A stretch of 38,466 bases of DNA, taken from positions 1-38,466 of the forward strand of contig JAPOVX010000161.1 of NCBI GenBank assembly GCA_026707935.1, given 5' to 3'. Positions 8,046 through 17,253 of the stretch are shown piece after piece. The stretch is from Paracoccaceae bacterium (lineage in GTDB: Bacteria; Pseudomonadota; Alphaproteobacteria; Rhodobacterales; Rhodobacteraceae). Each line of letters starts with the position of its first letter. Positions within the stretch are counted from its first letter, which is position 1. The translations under genes and the position numbers were made by a program. Under the pieces are notes generated by a model, which was given only the letters and a program-made list of their open reading frames with translations, was not told the origin of the DNA and did not search any database.

Positions 8046-10775
8046 GTGACGACCCGAGAACAGAACGCACTGCAGCAACGGGCCGATGATGTTGTCCGCC
8101 TGATCGGCGATGCATTGGCATGGACGGCCGACGAAGCGAATACATCGCTGGTCGGCGAAGAACGGACCTCGCTGACAAGAGCCTTCCGCCAGAATCAACG
8201 AAGGGCGCGGCGACTCGCCAGGGCTGCCGGGTCCAAGATGTGCGTCAGCGTCTTCGGGCCGAGCCAGGCCGGGAAGTCGTATCTCGTCTCGGCTCTCGCC
8301 CGTCCCGAATGCGGACAGCTCGTTGCCGACTACGCCGGAGAAGACGGCCAACTCGACTACATCAGCCAGGTCAACCCCGAGGGCGAGGGAGAGTCGACTG
8401 GGCTCGTTACCCGCTTTACGATGTCGAGGGTCGAGACGCCCGAGGGATTCCCGATCCCGCTGCGGCTTCTCGGCGAAGCCGACATCGTCCGGATCATCCT
8501 CAACAGCTTTTTCATGGACGGTGACCGCAAGGACCGCCCGCCGGAAGCCGCGGAACTCGAGGCGCTGCTCAAGGCCTTCCGGGGCAAGGCGGCCGGCGCC
8601 GAGACCGGAGGGATCAGCGAAGACGACGTCTGGGAGATCAGGGATTACATCGAATCGAATTTCTCGGACGCCGCTTACACCCAGGCTGTCGCATCGTTCT
8701 GGGAAGGGGCTGCCGAGATCGTGCCGAGGCTCGCCCAGGGCGACCGCGCCGAATGCCTGTCCATTCTCTGGGCGCGGCACGATGCTCTCACCGATCTTTA
8801 CGTGACGCTTTCGGAAGCGCGCAGACGGTGCGGAGACGGGGAGTTCGTCTTTGCACCCCGCTCGGCACTGGTCCCCCGGGAGGAGTCGATCATCGACGTC
8901 AAGACGCTGCAGGGGCTCTGCGTTCGGGACGACCGGGAGCCGCTGCCGCTGCAACTCGAGTCCGGCGGCCGGGTTTCCTTGCCCCGTCCCCTGATATGCG
9001 CGCTTGCGGCCGAACTCGTCCTGCCGATGCGGGACAAGCCCTCGGACCTCTTCGACCACACCGATCTTCTCGATTTCCCGGGTGCGCGAAACCGGTTCAA
9101 GGCGCCGCTCGCGCAGACCTTGAGGGAAGCGGAAAACACGGTGCCGCAGTTGTTCCTGCGCGGAAAGGTTGCGTACCTGTTCGACCGTTATGTCACCGAC
9201 CAGGAGATCACTTCGATGCTCCTGTGCATTCCCGACAGCAACATGGAAGCCATCGATCTCCCCGGCCTGGTTGAAAACTGGATTTCCCTCACCCATGGCG
9301 CAACTCCGGAGGAACGCAAGTTAGCGGAGTGCATCCTGTTTTTCGTGATGACCAAGTTCGACAAGCACCTGATCGATGTCGGAGGGTCGGACATCAATCC
9401 GGTCGAACGGTTCCAGCGGCGGATAACGGCGTCATTCGAGAAATTCGGTCAGATGGCGGACAGCTGGCCCCTGAAATGGGTTCCCGACGCTCCGTTCAGG
9501 AACTGTTTCTGGCTCAGGAACCCGATCTTTTATGCCGAGGCCATTATTCGCTATGACCAAAGCCGCGAGCCGTGGCGCGAGGTCGAACTCCTGCCGGAAA
9601 AGCAGGTCCGGATCGAGGAACTTGGCCGGGGACACAATTCTGCGCCCCTGGTGCTCAGGCACTTTTCGGATCCGGCTGCCGCTTGGGAGGCTGCGCTCGC
9701 CCTGAACGATGGCGGCGTGTCCTTCCTTCTGTCGCGGCTTGCAGACGTCTGCGTTCCGGGCACCAAGGAAAGGCAGGTTGCCGCTCAACTCTCGATCGTC
9801 GTTCGCGACCTGGAGGAACGACTGCAACCCTATTTCGTGTCCGAGGATCAGAAAAAGAGACTGGACGAAAAAATGGCCCTGGCCGATCGGGTCGTGGACG
9901 CGATCCACAACGTGCTCGACAGGGGAAAGATTGGACCGCTCCTCGGTGCCCTGATGGTTGGCGCGGATGCCGTCGCTGACCGGATTTCCCGTGTGCCCGA
10001 CAATATTCGCATTGGATCGAAACCTTCCGAAGGCAATCGGATCAGGCCCCACCGGCCGGCCGGAGGCACGCCCACCCCGGACGCGCAACCGGAGTCGCGC
10101 AGGAGGCCGCGGCCTCGTCCGAGACCGGGCAGGAGTGCGGAAGTCCGGGAGCCGGGGTCGTCCGTCGCGAATCCGGCAGGACAAGGCGACGCGCAGGAGC
10201 CCGAGATACAGGTGGTGACGCGCGAGGAATTCCAGGCTGCGACGGCGGTCCGATACTGGATCGAAACCATGCGGCGTGCCAGCGATGATCCGAAATCCAT
10301 GGAACGTCTCGGGATTTCGCGCGGCGATGCGAATATCATCGTCAGCGAAATCATCCATGCGGCGCGCCGGACCGGCCTGAAGAAGAAGATGACGCTGACG
10401 CTTGAACCGGTCAATTATTCGCTGTCACCACGGGCGCAGTCGATTCCGGCCGGGCTCGTTTGCGCAGAGGAAATCAACCGATTTGTCGAAGCGCTCGGGC
10501 AACACGAGGTCGACCCGAAGGATCGCCCCACTGTCGAGGCCGCCGATGGTGAATCCAGGCCGGTGTTCATGCAGAAGCAGATCCGGTTTTCCGCGGCCGA
10601 CCTTCCGGCAACTCCTGTGAACCACGCCGAGGACTTCGGGGACGACTGGGTGTTCGCCCTCGACGAGATGTTCAGGCAGAACGCCCTGCATGGGGATGAC
10701 GGCACCGTGAACCTGGAACAGAACCTTCGCCTCGGCGAGATTCTGGCCGGGCTTCGCGAACGGAAGTCCGGGTGA
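8046..10775 (+). CDS. srfC: SrfC-like P-loop GTPase-type virulence-associated protein
   Basis: This matches the SrfC/Virul_Fac family: a large cytoplasmic P-loop protein, 909 aa, starting at GTG 8046, 13 bp after srfB. G-protein motifs can be read in order: G1 GPSQAGKS (71-78), a G3-like DFPG (343-346, in the segment LLDFPGARNR) and a G4-like TKFD (436-439, where NKxD is usual). This points to guanine-nucleotide binding, possibly of a dynamin/septin-like kind, though no GTPase activity can be proven here. A low-complexity Arg/Pro-rich linker (about 660-725) separates the G domain from a C-terminal ~180-residue domain. There is no signal peptide or clear membrane helix. SrfB and SrfC are neighbours in enterobacterial srfABC loci; here the next gene follows 1 bp after the stop codon, so the operon is translationally coupled. 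Confidence 0.85.
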   Translation: MTTREQNALQQRADDVVRLIGDALAWTADEANTSLVGEERTSLTRAFRQNQRRARRLARAAGSKMCVSVFGPSQAGKSYLVSALARPECGQLVADYAGEDGQLDYISQVNPEGEGESTGLVTRFTMSRVETPEGFPIPLRLLGEADIVRIILNSFFMDGDRKDRPPEAAELEALLKAFRGKAAGAETGGISEDDVWEIRDYIESNFSDAAYTQAVASFWEGAAEIVPRLAQGDRAECLSILWARHDALTDLYVTLSEARRRCGDGEFVFAPRSALVPREESIIDVKTLQGLCVRDDREPLPLQLESGGRVSLPRPLICALAAELVLPMRDKPSDLFDHTDLLDFPGARNRFKAPLAQTLREAENTVPQLFLRGKVAYLFDRYVTDQEITSMLLCIPDSNMEAIDLPGLVENWISLTHGATPEERKLAECILFFVMTKFDKHLIDVGGSDINPVERFQRRITASFEKFGQMADSWPLKWVPDAPFRNCFWLRNPIFYAEAIIRYDQSREPWREVELLPEKQVRIEELGRGHNSAPLVLRHFSDPAAAWEAALALNDGGVSFLLSRLADVCVPGTKERQVAAQLSIVVRDLEERLQPYFVSEDQKKRLDEKMALADRVVDAIHNVLDRGKIGPLLGALMVGADAVADRISRVPDNIRIGSKPSEGNRIRPHRPAGGTPTPDAQPESRRRPRPRPRPGRSAEVREPGSSVANPAGQGDAQEPEIQVVTREEFQAATAVRYWIETMRRASDDPKSMERLGISRGDANIIVSEIIHAARRTGLKKKMTLTLEPVNYSLSPRAQSIPAGLVCAEEINRFVEALGQHEVDPKDRPTVEAADGESRPVFMQKQIRFSAADLPATPVNHAEDFGDDWVFALDEMFRQNALHGDDGTVNLEQNLRLGEILAGLRERKSG

Positions 10776-10776
10776 G

Positions 10777-11766
10777 ATGAGCATGGAAATCAACATTGTT
10801 CCCGATCCGCGGTATCCCAACGGAGGGTTCGCCGTTCTCAAGTTCAAGGCTGCCACCCCGCAGTCCGAAGTCGAACTCGCGATCCGTGATCTCCGAAAGG
10901 ACATCTGGCTTTCCCGCGGCGGTTGGCAGAATGAAAGCACGTCGCTTGGCCTGTACGAAGTCGGTGACGCGGGAAACGGATGGTCCCAGGTCGGACTGGG
11001 CCCAGGTGTCGTGGACCGGGTGCCGGAGGACTCCTATCTCGAATTCCACCTCGGGTCTGAAAGCGGATGGGCGATCTGGCCGGACAGCATTCACTGCTCT
11101 CCGTCCGCGGCCGGATCGGGCACGATCGCAACCGGTGATCACGCGCCGGAGCCGGAGTTGAGCGGTGACAGGCGCCTGTTCCAGCATCCGGCCCCTCCGC
11201 CGCCGCCCGAGCCCGAGACCATGGATGATCCGGAAGAAAAACCGGTAGACATGGAACCCGGGCCGGACGAACCGCCTGCCGGTCGGAAATTCTCGCCGGT
11301 CCTCTGGATCCTGGTCCTGCTGTTCCTGGCGGCGGTCGCAGTTGGCGGGTATTTCCTGCTGCAAAGCAAGGACGAGACCGCGAAGCACCAGCAGCCGGTC
11401 CAGTCGACGGATTGCTCCGATGCGGGATTCACCGGACGTTTGACCGAACCGAGCGAAACGCAGTTTTCCGCGTTCATCGAATGCGACAGAGACGTCAGCG
11501 AGGCGATGGCGTACCGGGTCCTCGATCGGCTGGTTGCGACTGGATTCGGCCCCGCGCTGTTCATGTACGGCCAGATGTACGACGCCGCCGCGACAGCCGA
11601 TCTCCCATACAGCTTCAGCCCGAATCCGGCGATCGCGGCGGAATACTACGCGAGGGCATTGGCCGCGGGTCATGCCGAGGCCGACGAAGCCCTGAGACGA
11701 ACCTGTGCAGGTCTCTCGCTGGACGACGAGCTTCACGCAATGGCCCACGAAACACACTGCCCATAG
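10777..11766 (+). CDS. Single-pass membrane protein with N-terminal beta domain and Sel1-like C-terminus
   Basis: I do not recognise the N-terminal ~115 residues, which look beta-rich and may be a cytoplasmic adaptor. They are followed by a Pro/Glu-rich linker (~140-170), one strong transmembrane helix (~170-195, VLWILVLLFLAAVAVGGYFLL) and a C-terminal ~120-residue region ending in a Sel1/TPR-like helix pair (AAEYYARALAAGHAEADEAL) with four Cys that could form disulfides. Topology would place the N-terminus inside and the Sel1-like part in the periplasm. Two starts are possible: ATG 10777 and ATG 10783. GGTGAG (10771-10776) favours the second. The gene is 1 bp from the srfC stop and 11 bp before the vWA gene. 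The layout (cytoplasmic domain, Pro-rich linker, one helix, outer domain) is the same as in the minus-strand SrfA-like proteins downstream. Confidence 0.75.
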   Translation: MSMEINIVPDPRYPNGGFAVLKFKAATPQSEVELAIRDLRKDIWLSRGGWQNESTSLGLYEVGDAGNGWSQVGLGPGVVDRVPEDSYLEFHLGSESGWAIWPDSIHCSPSAAGSGTIATGDHAPEPELSGDRRLFQHPAPPPPPEPETMDDPEEKPVDMEPGPDEPPAGRKFSPVLWILVLLFLAAVAVGGYFLLQSKDETAKHQQPVQSTDCSDAGFTGRLTEPSETQFSAFIECDRDVSEAMAYRVLDRLVATGFGPALFMYGQMYDAAATADLPYSFSPNPAIAAEYYARALAAGHAEADEALRRTCAGLSLDDELHAMAHETHCP

Positions 11767-11777
11767 GAGGAAGTATA

Positions 11778-13700
11778 GTGGTACGAGATCTACCGCGCCG
11801 GATCGTATCGGTCACGACCGCGGTCGTCGTCATGGCCGCCGCCCTTGCCGGAACTGCCACGGTTCCTGCCGTCGCCGCGGAACGCCCCCTGCTCAGGGAA
11901 GGCACGAACACGCTCTACCAGAGGGTGCTGACGCGTCCGGGAACGCACAAGTATGCCGAACCGGGCGTGAATCCGGACGGCCATTTCGAGCCGTTCCAGC
12001 CATTGTATGTGTTTGAGCGGCGGGACGAATGGATCCGCGTGGGCCATTCGCCGTCTCGGCCTCCTGAAGCCTGGATCGAAGCTTCCCAATCCATCGAGTG
12101 GAAGCAGAACATCGTTACGTCATTTACCAATCCCACCAACCGGAACCGGCAGGTCCTGTTTGATACGCGCGACAACCTCGAATGGCTGCTCAACCACGAG
12201 GGAATTCGTGCCATGCAGGAAAAGCTTGTCGAGGATTCCGACAACAATCGACTCGATCCAGAGTTTGGCGTGCACTCGGTCGAACCGAGCGAGTTCGTCG
12301 ACATTCGCGAACGGTTTTACCTCATGCCAATCCTGGAGTTCGCCGAGGAGTTTCACCCCGTCGACTACACTCCGATCCTCATGATGCGCATTGCCTCCCT
12401 TCCGCTGGAACAGGGTCCTCAGTCGGCACGAGAGCCCGTCGAATTCGATGCCGGAGTCGTGTTCGTGATTGACACGACGCAGTCGATGGAACCGTATATC
12501 AGGTCTACGCGGCGGGCGATCGAGGATATCATGTCCGGCGTGGCTGACTCCGAAATCGGAGAAAAGATCCATTTCGGGGCGATCGGCTTCAGGGACAATC
12601 CCGAGGTCACAACCGGAATCGACTATCGCACCAGGGAAATCGCGGCATTGCAGCGCGACTCCGGCACGGATGTCATCGTCCAGGCGCTCGCGGAAACGGG
12701 CGTCTCCCCGGTGAGCACGCGCGGATTCAATGAAGACAGCCTCGCCGGCGTCGAGGATGCCATCATCAAGTCCGACTGGGAACAGGGTGGCAAGCCGTTC
12801 GCCGGCCGTTACATCATTCTGATCACGGATGCCGGCCCGAAGTCGCCGGTCGACCCCAATGCACGGACGAATATCAGTGCGCATGAGATCCAGACGCTTG
12901 CCGAGAACGAAGGGATCGCGATTCTGACGCTTCACTTGCAGACGCCGGAAGGCGAGGCAAATCATCGGTACGCGGAAGAACAGTACCGGACTCTCTCAAG
13001 GTTCGACCAGGGGACATATTTCTTCCCGGTGGAGGGAGGTTCGGAGGCGTCATTCGAAAGAAAGGTTCGCGAGACCGTCAGTGCGTTGCTCGACCACGTT
13101 AGAATCGCCATGGACCAGGAACCGGTATCGGAGGACATCGATCCTGCTCTCCTGAGCCTCGGCCACGCCATGCGGCTCAGGTTCCTCGGCGGATGGCGGG
13201 GGACGGAAGCCCCGGATGTCCTGTCGACCTGGGTCACGGACAGGGCCGCAGAGAAGCCCGAGATCGAGGCGTTGACGCCCCGGCTCCTGATTACCAAGAA
13301 CGAGCTTTCGACGATCACGAACATACTCGAGAAAATCGTGCGACTCGCGGAATCCGCGGAGTTCAGCAATTCGCAGAACCAGCTGTTGAGGCAGGTACGC
13401 GACGCCATCTCCCGGCTGGCAGTGAACCCGGACCTTGTCGTGAATACCGACTTCGAGACCCTTGGCGGGGCCGTTGGCGAGTTTCTTGAGAACTTGCCCT
13501 ACCAGAGTCGCATCATGAATATCACTGATGAACGCTGGATCGAGATGGGTACGCTCAGGCGGGAAATCATCGACGACCTGCGCCAGAAGACCGCGTTGTA
13601 CCGGCGATTTCACGACAACCCGGAAAACTGGACAGCGCTTTACGCCGGGGCGCCCGACGGCGAGCACGTTTTCGCGATTCCGCTCAACAGCCTTCCGTGA
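11778..13700 (+). CDS. Secreted von Willebrand factor A domain protein with SH3-like N-terminus
   Basis: The protein is 640 aa from GTG 11778, chosen because AGGAGGAA (11765-11772) sits 5 nt upstream; the longer open frame back to 11412 is a shadow of the preceding gene. It begins with a typical signal peptide (RR, a hydrophobic stretch, then AVAA near residue 35). Residues ~40-105 resemble a bacterial SH3-type domain. The vWA domain starts around residue 225: VFVIDTTQSM (Asp 232) has the DxTxS form of the metal-ion site, and IILITDAGPK (Asp 351) supplies the later acidic residue. A helical C-terminal region of ~200 residues follows. The protein should act in the periplasm or at the outer face of the inner membrane, probably as a metal-dependent protein-binding module. 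The ABC ATPase gene starts 4 bp after the stop. Confidence 0.85.
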   Translation: MVRDLPRRIVSVTTAVVVMAAALAGTATVPAVAAERPLLREGTNTLYQRVLTRPGTHKYAEPGVNPDGHFEPFQPLYVFERRDEWIRVGHSPSRPPEAWIEASQSIEWKQNIVTSFTNPTNRNRQVLFDTRDNLEWLLNHEGIRAMQEKLVEDSDNNRLDPEFGVHSVEPSEFVDIRERFYLMPILEFAEEFHPVDYTPILMMRIASLPLEQGPQSAREPVEFDAGVVFVIDTTQSMEPYIRSTRRAIEDIMSGVADSEIGEKIHFGAIGFRDNPEVTTGIDYRTREIAALQRDSGTDVIVQALAETGVSPVSTRGFNEDSLAGVEDAIIKSDWEQGGKPFAGRYIILITDAGPKSPVDPNARTNISAHEIQTLAENEGIAILTLHLQTPEGEANHRYAEEQYRTLSRFDQGTYFFPVEGGSEASFERKVRETVSALLDHVRIAMDQEPVSEDIDPALLSLGHAMRLRFLGGWRGTEAPDVLSTWVTDRAAEKPEIEALTPRLLITKNELSTITNILEKIVRLAESAEFSNSQNQLLRQVRDAISRLAVNPDLVVNTDFETLGGAVGEFLENLPYQSRIMNITDERWIEMGTLRREIIDDLRQKTALYRRFHDNPENWTALYAGAPDGEHVFAIPLNSLP

Positions 13701-13704
13701 GACA

Positions 13705-14436
13705 GTGCAGATTGTTCTCGAGAACGCATCCGCCACGCTCCGCGAACCCGGGCGCGAATTCCGGATTTCGGTAGATGACGGGTTGAGCCTTTCCGCCGGA
13801 GAGGCATACGCCGTGACGGGAAAGAGCGGCACCGGGAAGACCCTGTTCCTCGAGTTGCTTGGCCTCCTGGTTCGCCCTGACCCGGGCGGCGTGTACAGGC
13901 TTGCCCATCCCGACGGCTCGCTCGAGGATCTCGCAACGTTGTGGGACGGTGCCCGCACGGCCCTCTCGGACTGCCGGGCCAGGGTATTCGGATTTGTACT
14001 CCAGACGGGCGGACTGTTTCCGTTTCTGTCCGTTCGCGAGAATGTCGCCCTTTCCCAGGAAGTCACGGGCCGAACGGACAATGCCCGCGTGAGCGACCTG
14101 ATCGACTTGCTCGAACTCGGTGACATAAGCGATTACAAACCGGACCAGCTCTCCGTCGGGCAGCGCCAGCGAACGGCAGTTGCGCGCGCGCTTGCGCATC
14201 GGCCCGCATTTGTGATCGCGGATGAACCCACCTCCGCGCTTGATCCGGAATTGAGCGAAACCGTGATCGAGCTGCTGTTCGAGGCGTCACGCGAGGATGG
14301 CGCCGGTGTCGTCATCTCGACGCACGACGCCGGGTTCACCAGGACATTCCCGGTCACGCAGCTTTCGGTCGCGCTTGATCCGGCAGCCGGCGACATTGAG
14401 AGGACGACCAGCCGGGTAACCCGGATGGCGGCATGA
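13705..14436 (+). CDS. ABC transporter ATPase (LolD/MacB-like)
   Basis: The protein is 243 aa from GTG 13705. The frame is open upstream to 13528, but that part overlaps the vWA gene and has no family similarity. Walker A is GKSGTGKT (39-46), the ABC signature is LSVGQRQR, and Walker B is FVIADEPTSALD followed by the H-loop VVISTHD. Size and partner fit the LolD/MacB/FtsE class, which couples to FtsX-type permeases and drives mechanotransmission or lipoprotein extraction rather than classical transport. The stop overlaps the permease start (ATGA at 14433-14436), so the two are co-translated. It is embedded between the vWA and FGE-fold genes, which suggests that the transporter serves the Srf-like complex. 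Confidence 0.9.
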   Translation: MQIVLENASATLREPGREFRISVDDGLSLSAGEAYAVTGKSGTGKTLFLELLGLLVRPDPGGVYRLAHPDGSLEDLATLWDGARTALSDCRARVFGFVLQTGGLFPFLSVRENVALSQEVTGRTDNARVSDLIDLLELGDISDYKPDQLSVGQRQRTAVARALAHRPAFVIADEPTSALDPELSETVIELLFEASREDGAGVVISTHDAGFTRTFPVTQLSVALDPAAGDIERTTSRVTRMAA

Positions 14437-15626
14437 TCTTGGCCGCACGGCTCGCGCTCTCCTCGTTGTGGCACGAGCGGGTGCACCTGTTCTGCAACGT
14501 GGCGATGCTGGCCGGGGCGCTCGTGCCGTTGCTGGTCTTGTTCGGCGTCAAGACCGGGATCTACCGTGCGCTCCTAGACGAGCTCCTGAGCGACCCCAAT
14601 CTCCTCTACGTGACCACGTTGGGAGACAATGAATTTTCGGAGGCCGACCAGGCGGAGATTGCCGGTTGGCCCGAAGCTGCATTCGTTGCGCTCAAGACAC
14701 GCGCGATCGCGGACGACGCGCTCATCCAGCCGCTGGATGGCGGTCGGGTGGGCCAGGCGACGCTCGTCCCGAGCGGTCCGGGTGACCCGTTGCTGCCGGA
14801 GGAATTGGAAGTTTCGGAGCGCCGGATTGCCGTCTCGCAGAGACTCGCGGACCAGTTGTCGATCGGGGCGGGTGCCGATGTCAGGGTCATCGGACGCACG
14901 GAGTTGCGCCCACCCCTGATCATCAACGTTTCCGTCGTGGCTGTCCTTGCGCCTGACAGTTCCTCGGGAAACGTGATCCTGATGACGCCGCAGGAAATGG
15001 ACCTGTTCGAAGCATATTTCGATGGTTACTCGATACCGCAATTCGGGCTGGAGGACGGAAGGCCGATCGAGGAACGGGTCAGCAGTTTCGAGGGTCTCCG
15101 CCTCTATGCTGACGGCCTCGAGAACGTCGTGCGCCTCGAGAACAGGGTGCAGGACCGATTCGGTGTCCGTACGCACTCGCGGGCACAGGAAATCGAAGGC
15201 GTGCTTGCCCTCGGCCGAAACCTTAACCTTGCATTCCTGTTGATCGCAAGCACGGCTGTCGTCGGGCTGGGCGCCGCGCTGCTTTTCAGCTTCTGGGCGG
15301 AAGTCGACCGCAAGCGACGGGTATTCGCGACGTTGATGCTTGTCGGATTTCGTCGAAGCGAAATTGCCGTTGTCCCGCTTGTCCAGGCTGTTGCCGTCGG
15401 AATGGCGGGTGTCGCCGTCGCGTTCGTCCTGTTTGGCTTGGCGGCAATTGGTGCGGATGTGATGTTTTCGGACCGTATGCCGGCGGGACAAGGAGTGGTG
15501 GCCCTGTCTGCCCTGGCGGCTGTTCTTGCGGTCGTGCTTCCGCTGGTGATCGTGCTGGTTGCCTCGCTCCTGGCCGTTCGAACGGTACTCGGGATTGATC
15601 CGGCAATCACCCTGAGGACGACCTGA
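14433..15626 (+). CDS. ABC transporter permease, FtsX/MacB type
   Basis: This is a 397-aa membrane protein with the MacB/LolC/FtsX topology: one N-terminal transmembrane segment (~15-37), a large extracytoplasmic domain (~40-260), then three transmembrane segments near 263-290, 308-340 and 350-385. It begins inside the end of the ATPase gene (ATGA overlap), so the two form one transporter. Proteins of this class do not usually move substrate through a channel; they transmit ATP-driven motion to periplasmic partners. The adjacent secreted vWA and FGE-fold proteins are therefore candidate partners. No substrate can be inferred. Confidence 0.85.
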   Translation: MILAARLALSSLWHERVHLFCNVAMLAGALVPLLVLFGVKTGIYRALLDELLSDPNLLYVTTLGDNEFSEADQAEIAGWPEAAFVALKTRAIADDALIQPLDGGRVGQATLVPSGPGDPLLPEELEVSERRIAVSQRLADQLSIGAGADVRVIGRTELRPPLIINVSVVAVLAPDSSSGNVILMTPQEMDLFEAYFDGYSIPQFGLEDGRPIEERVSSFEGLRLYADGLENVVRLENRVQDRFGVRTHSRAQEIEGVLALGRNLNLAFLLIASTAVVGLGAALLFSFWAEVDRKRRVFATLMLVGFRRSEIAVVPLVQAVAVGMAGVAVAFVLFGLAAIGADVMFSDRMPAGQGVVALSALAAVLAVVLPLVIVLVASLLAVRTVLGIDPAITLRTT

Positions 15627-15634
15627 ACAATCCG

Positions 15635-17209
15635 ATGACCAGGTCGGCGATCATCTTGGTTTTCCTGGTCTTTCAGCTGCTTCCGGCCGTAGAGGCCCGG
15701 GTCGTGCCGGACTGGCCAGCCGAGTTTTACGACCCTGGCGCTGAACGCGGGGACCCGGCCGATCTCGTGCTTCCGCTGCCGTGCGGCGGCGGCATGGCGT
15801 TTCAGAAGGTCGAGGTGCCGACGGACCCGGAGAACCCGCTGTCTGACCGGCCGTTGCGCTTGGGCGCGTCGGATCAGGACAGCGGATACCTGGACTATTT
15901 CGTCAGGGCTTATCTTCGCGGTCCGTTCGAGGACGGCGATGCGGGAAACACGCATTATTTTCTCGCAAGGTACGAGTTGACCGGCGACCAGTTCGCGGCA
16001 ATCGAGAACGATTGCAGGGATCCGTCGGTTCCCGGCCGGATTCCGAAGTCCGGCCTCAGCTGGTTCGATGCGGTGGATCTTGGCAGGAAATATACGGAGT
16101 GGTTGCGCAGCCATGCGGCAGATGACCTTCCGTCCCGGCACGGTATTCCTGCCTTTGTGCGTTTGCCGACCGAGACAGAATGGGAATACGCCGCGCGGGG
16201 AGGCCCTGTTGTCGATGCGCTGACGTTCGGCGCCCGACGTTTTTTCGAGAGCGGCGAGGGAATCGATTCCTACGCCTGGCACCAGGGAACTTCCCGCAAC
16301 AAGGCACGGCCGGTCGGTACGCGGAAACCCAACCCGCTTGGGCTCTTCGATATCTATGGGAACATGGAAGAACTTGTCCTCGAACCGTTCCGCATGAACG
16401 CGGTCGGCCGTCCTCACGGCCAGCCGGGCGGAGTCGTCACGCGAGGAGGTTCCTTCAGATCGATTCCGGGCGACCTGTACAGTGCCCGGCGTACCGAATG
16501 GCCCTTGTTCAGGATTTCGGATGGCCGACCCTCCGCCGAAGACAGTTTTGGCGTCAGATTTGTCCTGTCCACCCATGTGAGCGTATCCGACCACCATGTT
16601 GCAGGTATTCGTGACAGGTGGATGAACATATTTCTGAATCCGGTCGATGATTTCGACGATCCGGTCGCCGAGATTTCCGGTCTGATTCAAGGTGAAACGG
16701 ACGCGCGACGAAGGGCGCAACTCGAGCGGATCGGCGAGCAGATCAATCTTGAACGCAGGACCCGGGTCGAAGTCGGTAATAATTATCGACGGTCGCTGGT
16801 CCGAAACGGGTCCTTGTTGCTTTGGGTAATTCGCGACTCCAACAACGAGATCAGGCAATTGAGTAGGAGGCGGGCAAGGTTGAAGGTCTGGCTGGACCGG
16901 GAGACGAATGCGGCCAAGAGGCGAGAATTTCAAGAAAACCTCGCGAGGGTGGAATCCGAAATGGCGAGGCAACAACCGGTTCGCTTAGATTCGCTTCAAA
17001 ACTACGCGGAAATCCTCGAGATCATCGCGTCATCGGCGGAACTGGAGCAATACGACGAGGCGATCGCCTTGCTGCAGCAGGAGCTGGAGACTCTCGGACG
17101 TGTTCAATTGCAGGAACTGGTCGAAGAGTTTCGTCGCGACGTCGAACTGTACATGGAAAGGCGGGACATGTCGGGCAGGGAACTGCTCGATCTCGCCGTC
17201 GAGTCCTGA
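15635..17209 (+). CDS. Secreted FGE-sulfatase (SUMF1)-fold protein with C-terminal coiled coil
   Basis: This is a 524-aa exported protein: a signal peptide (1-21, ending AVEA), an FGE-sulfatase/SUMF1-type domain (~40-315) and a long charged helical/coiled-coil tail (~325-520). FGE motifs visible are the SWFDAVDLGRKYTEWL segment, RLPTETEWEYAARGG, GLFDIYGNMEELV (GNVWEW in many members), RGGSF and FGVRFVLS. I do not see the redox-active Cys pair of true formylglycine-generating enzymes near the C-terminal part of the fold (the equivalent of RxxxR reads SARRTEW). It is therefore more likely a binding or scaffold domain than a sulfatase-maturing enzyme. It is the last gene of the plus-strand operon, 8 bp after the permease stop and convergent with the SrfA-like block. 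Confidence 0.85.
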   Translation: MTRSAIILVFLVFQLLPAVEARVVPDWPAEFYDPGAERGDPADLVLPLPCGGGMAFQKVEVPTDPENPLSDRPLRLGASDQDSGYLDYFVRAYLRGPFEDGDAGNTHYFLARYELTGDQFAAIENDCRDPSVPGRIPKSGLSWFDAVDLGRKYTEWLRSHAADDLPSRHGIPAFVRLPTETEWEYAARGGPVVDALTFGARRFFESGEGIDSYAWHQGTSRNKARPVGTRKPNPLGLFDIYGNMEELVLEPFRMNAVGRPHGQPGGVVTRGGSFRSIPGDLYSARRTEWPLFRISDGRPSAEDSFGVRFVLSTHVSVSDHHVAGIRDRWMNIFLNPVDDFDDPVAEISGLIQGETDARRRAQLERIGEQINLERRTRVEVGNNYRRSLVRNGSLLLWVIRDSNNEIRQLSRRRARLKVWLDRETNAAKRREFQENLARVESEMARQQPVRLDSLQNYAEILEIIASSAELEQYDEAIALLQQELETLGRVQLQELVEEFRRDVELYMERRDMSGRELLDLAVES

Positions 17210-17212
17210 TTC

Positions 17213-17253
17213 CGAACGATCCGGTCCAAGATAGAGGGGGCCGCTATCGTTCG
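17213..17253. terminator. Candidate bidirectional terminator between convergent operons
   Basis: CGAACGAT (17213-17220) and ATCGTTCG (17246-17253) form a perfect 8-bp stem around a 25-nt loop, lying exactly between the stop of the FGE-fold gene and the stop of the convergent minus-strand gene, which it overlaps. There is no long T-tract, so the assignment rests on position and symmetry. Confidence 0.4.

Noticed and set aside
11412-11777. N-terminal extension of the vWA gene
   Set aside because: It overlaps the Sel1-like gene in another frame. GTG 11778 has a strong AGGAGG site and opens directly into a signal peptide.
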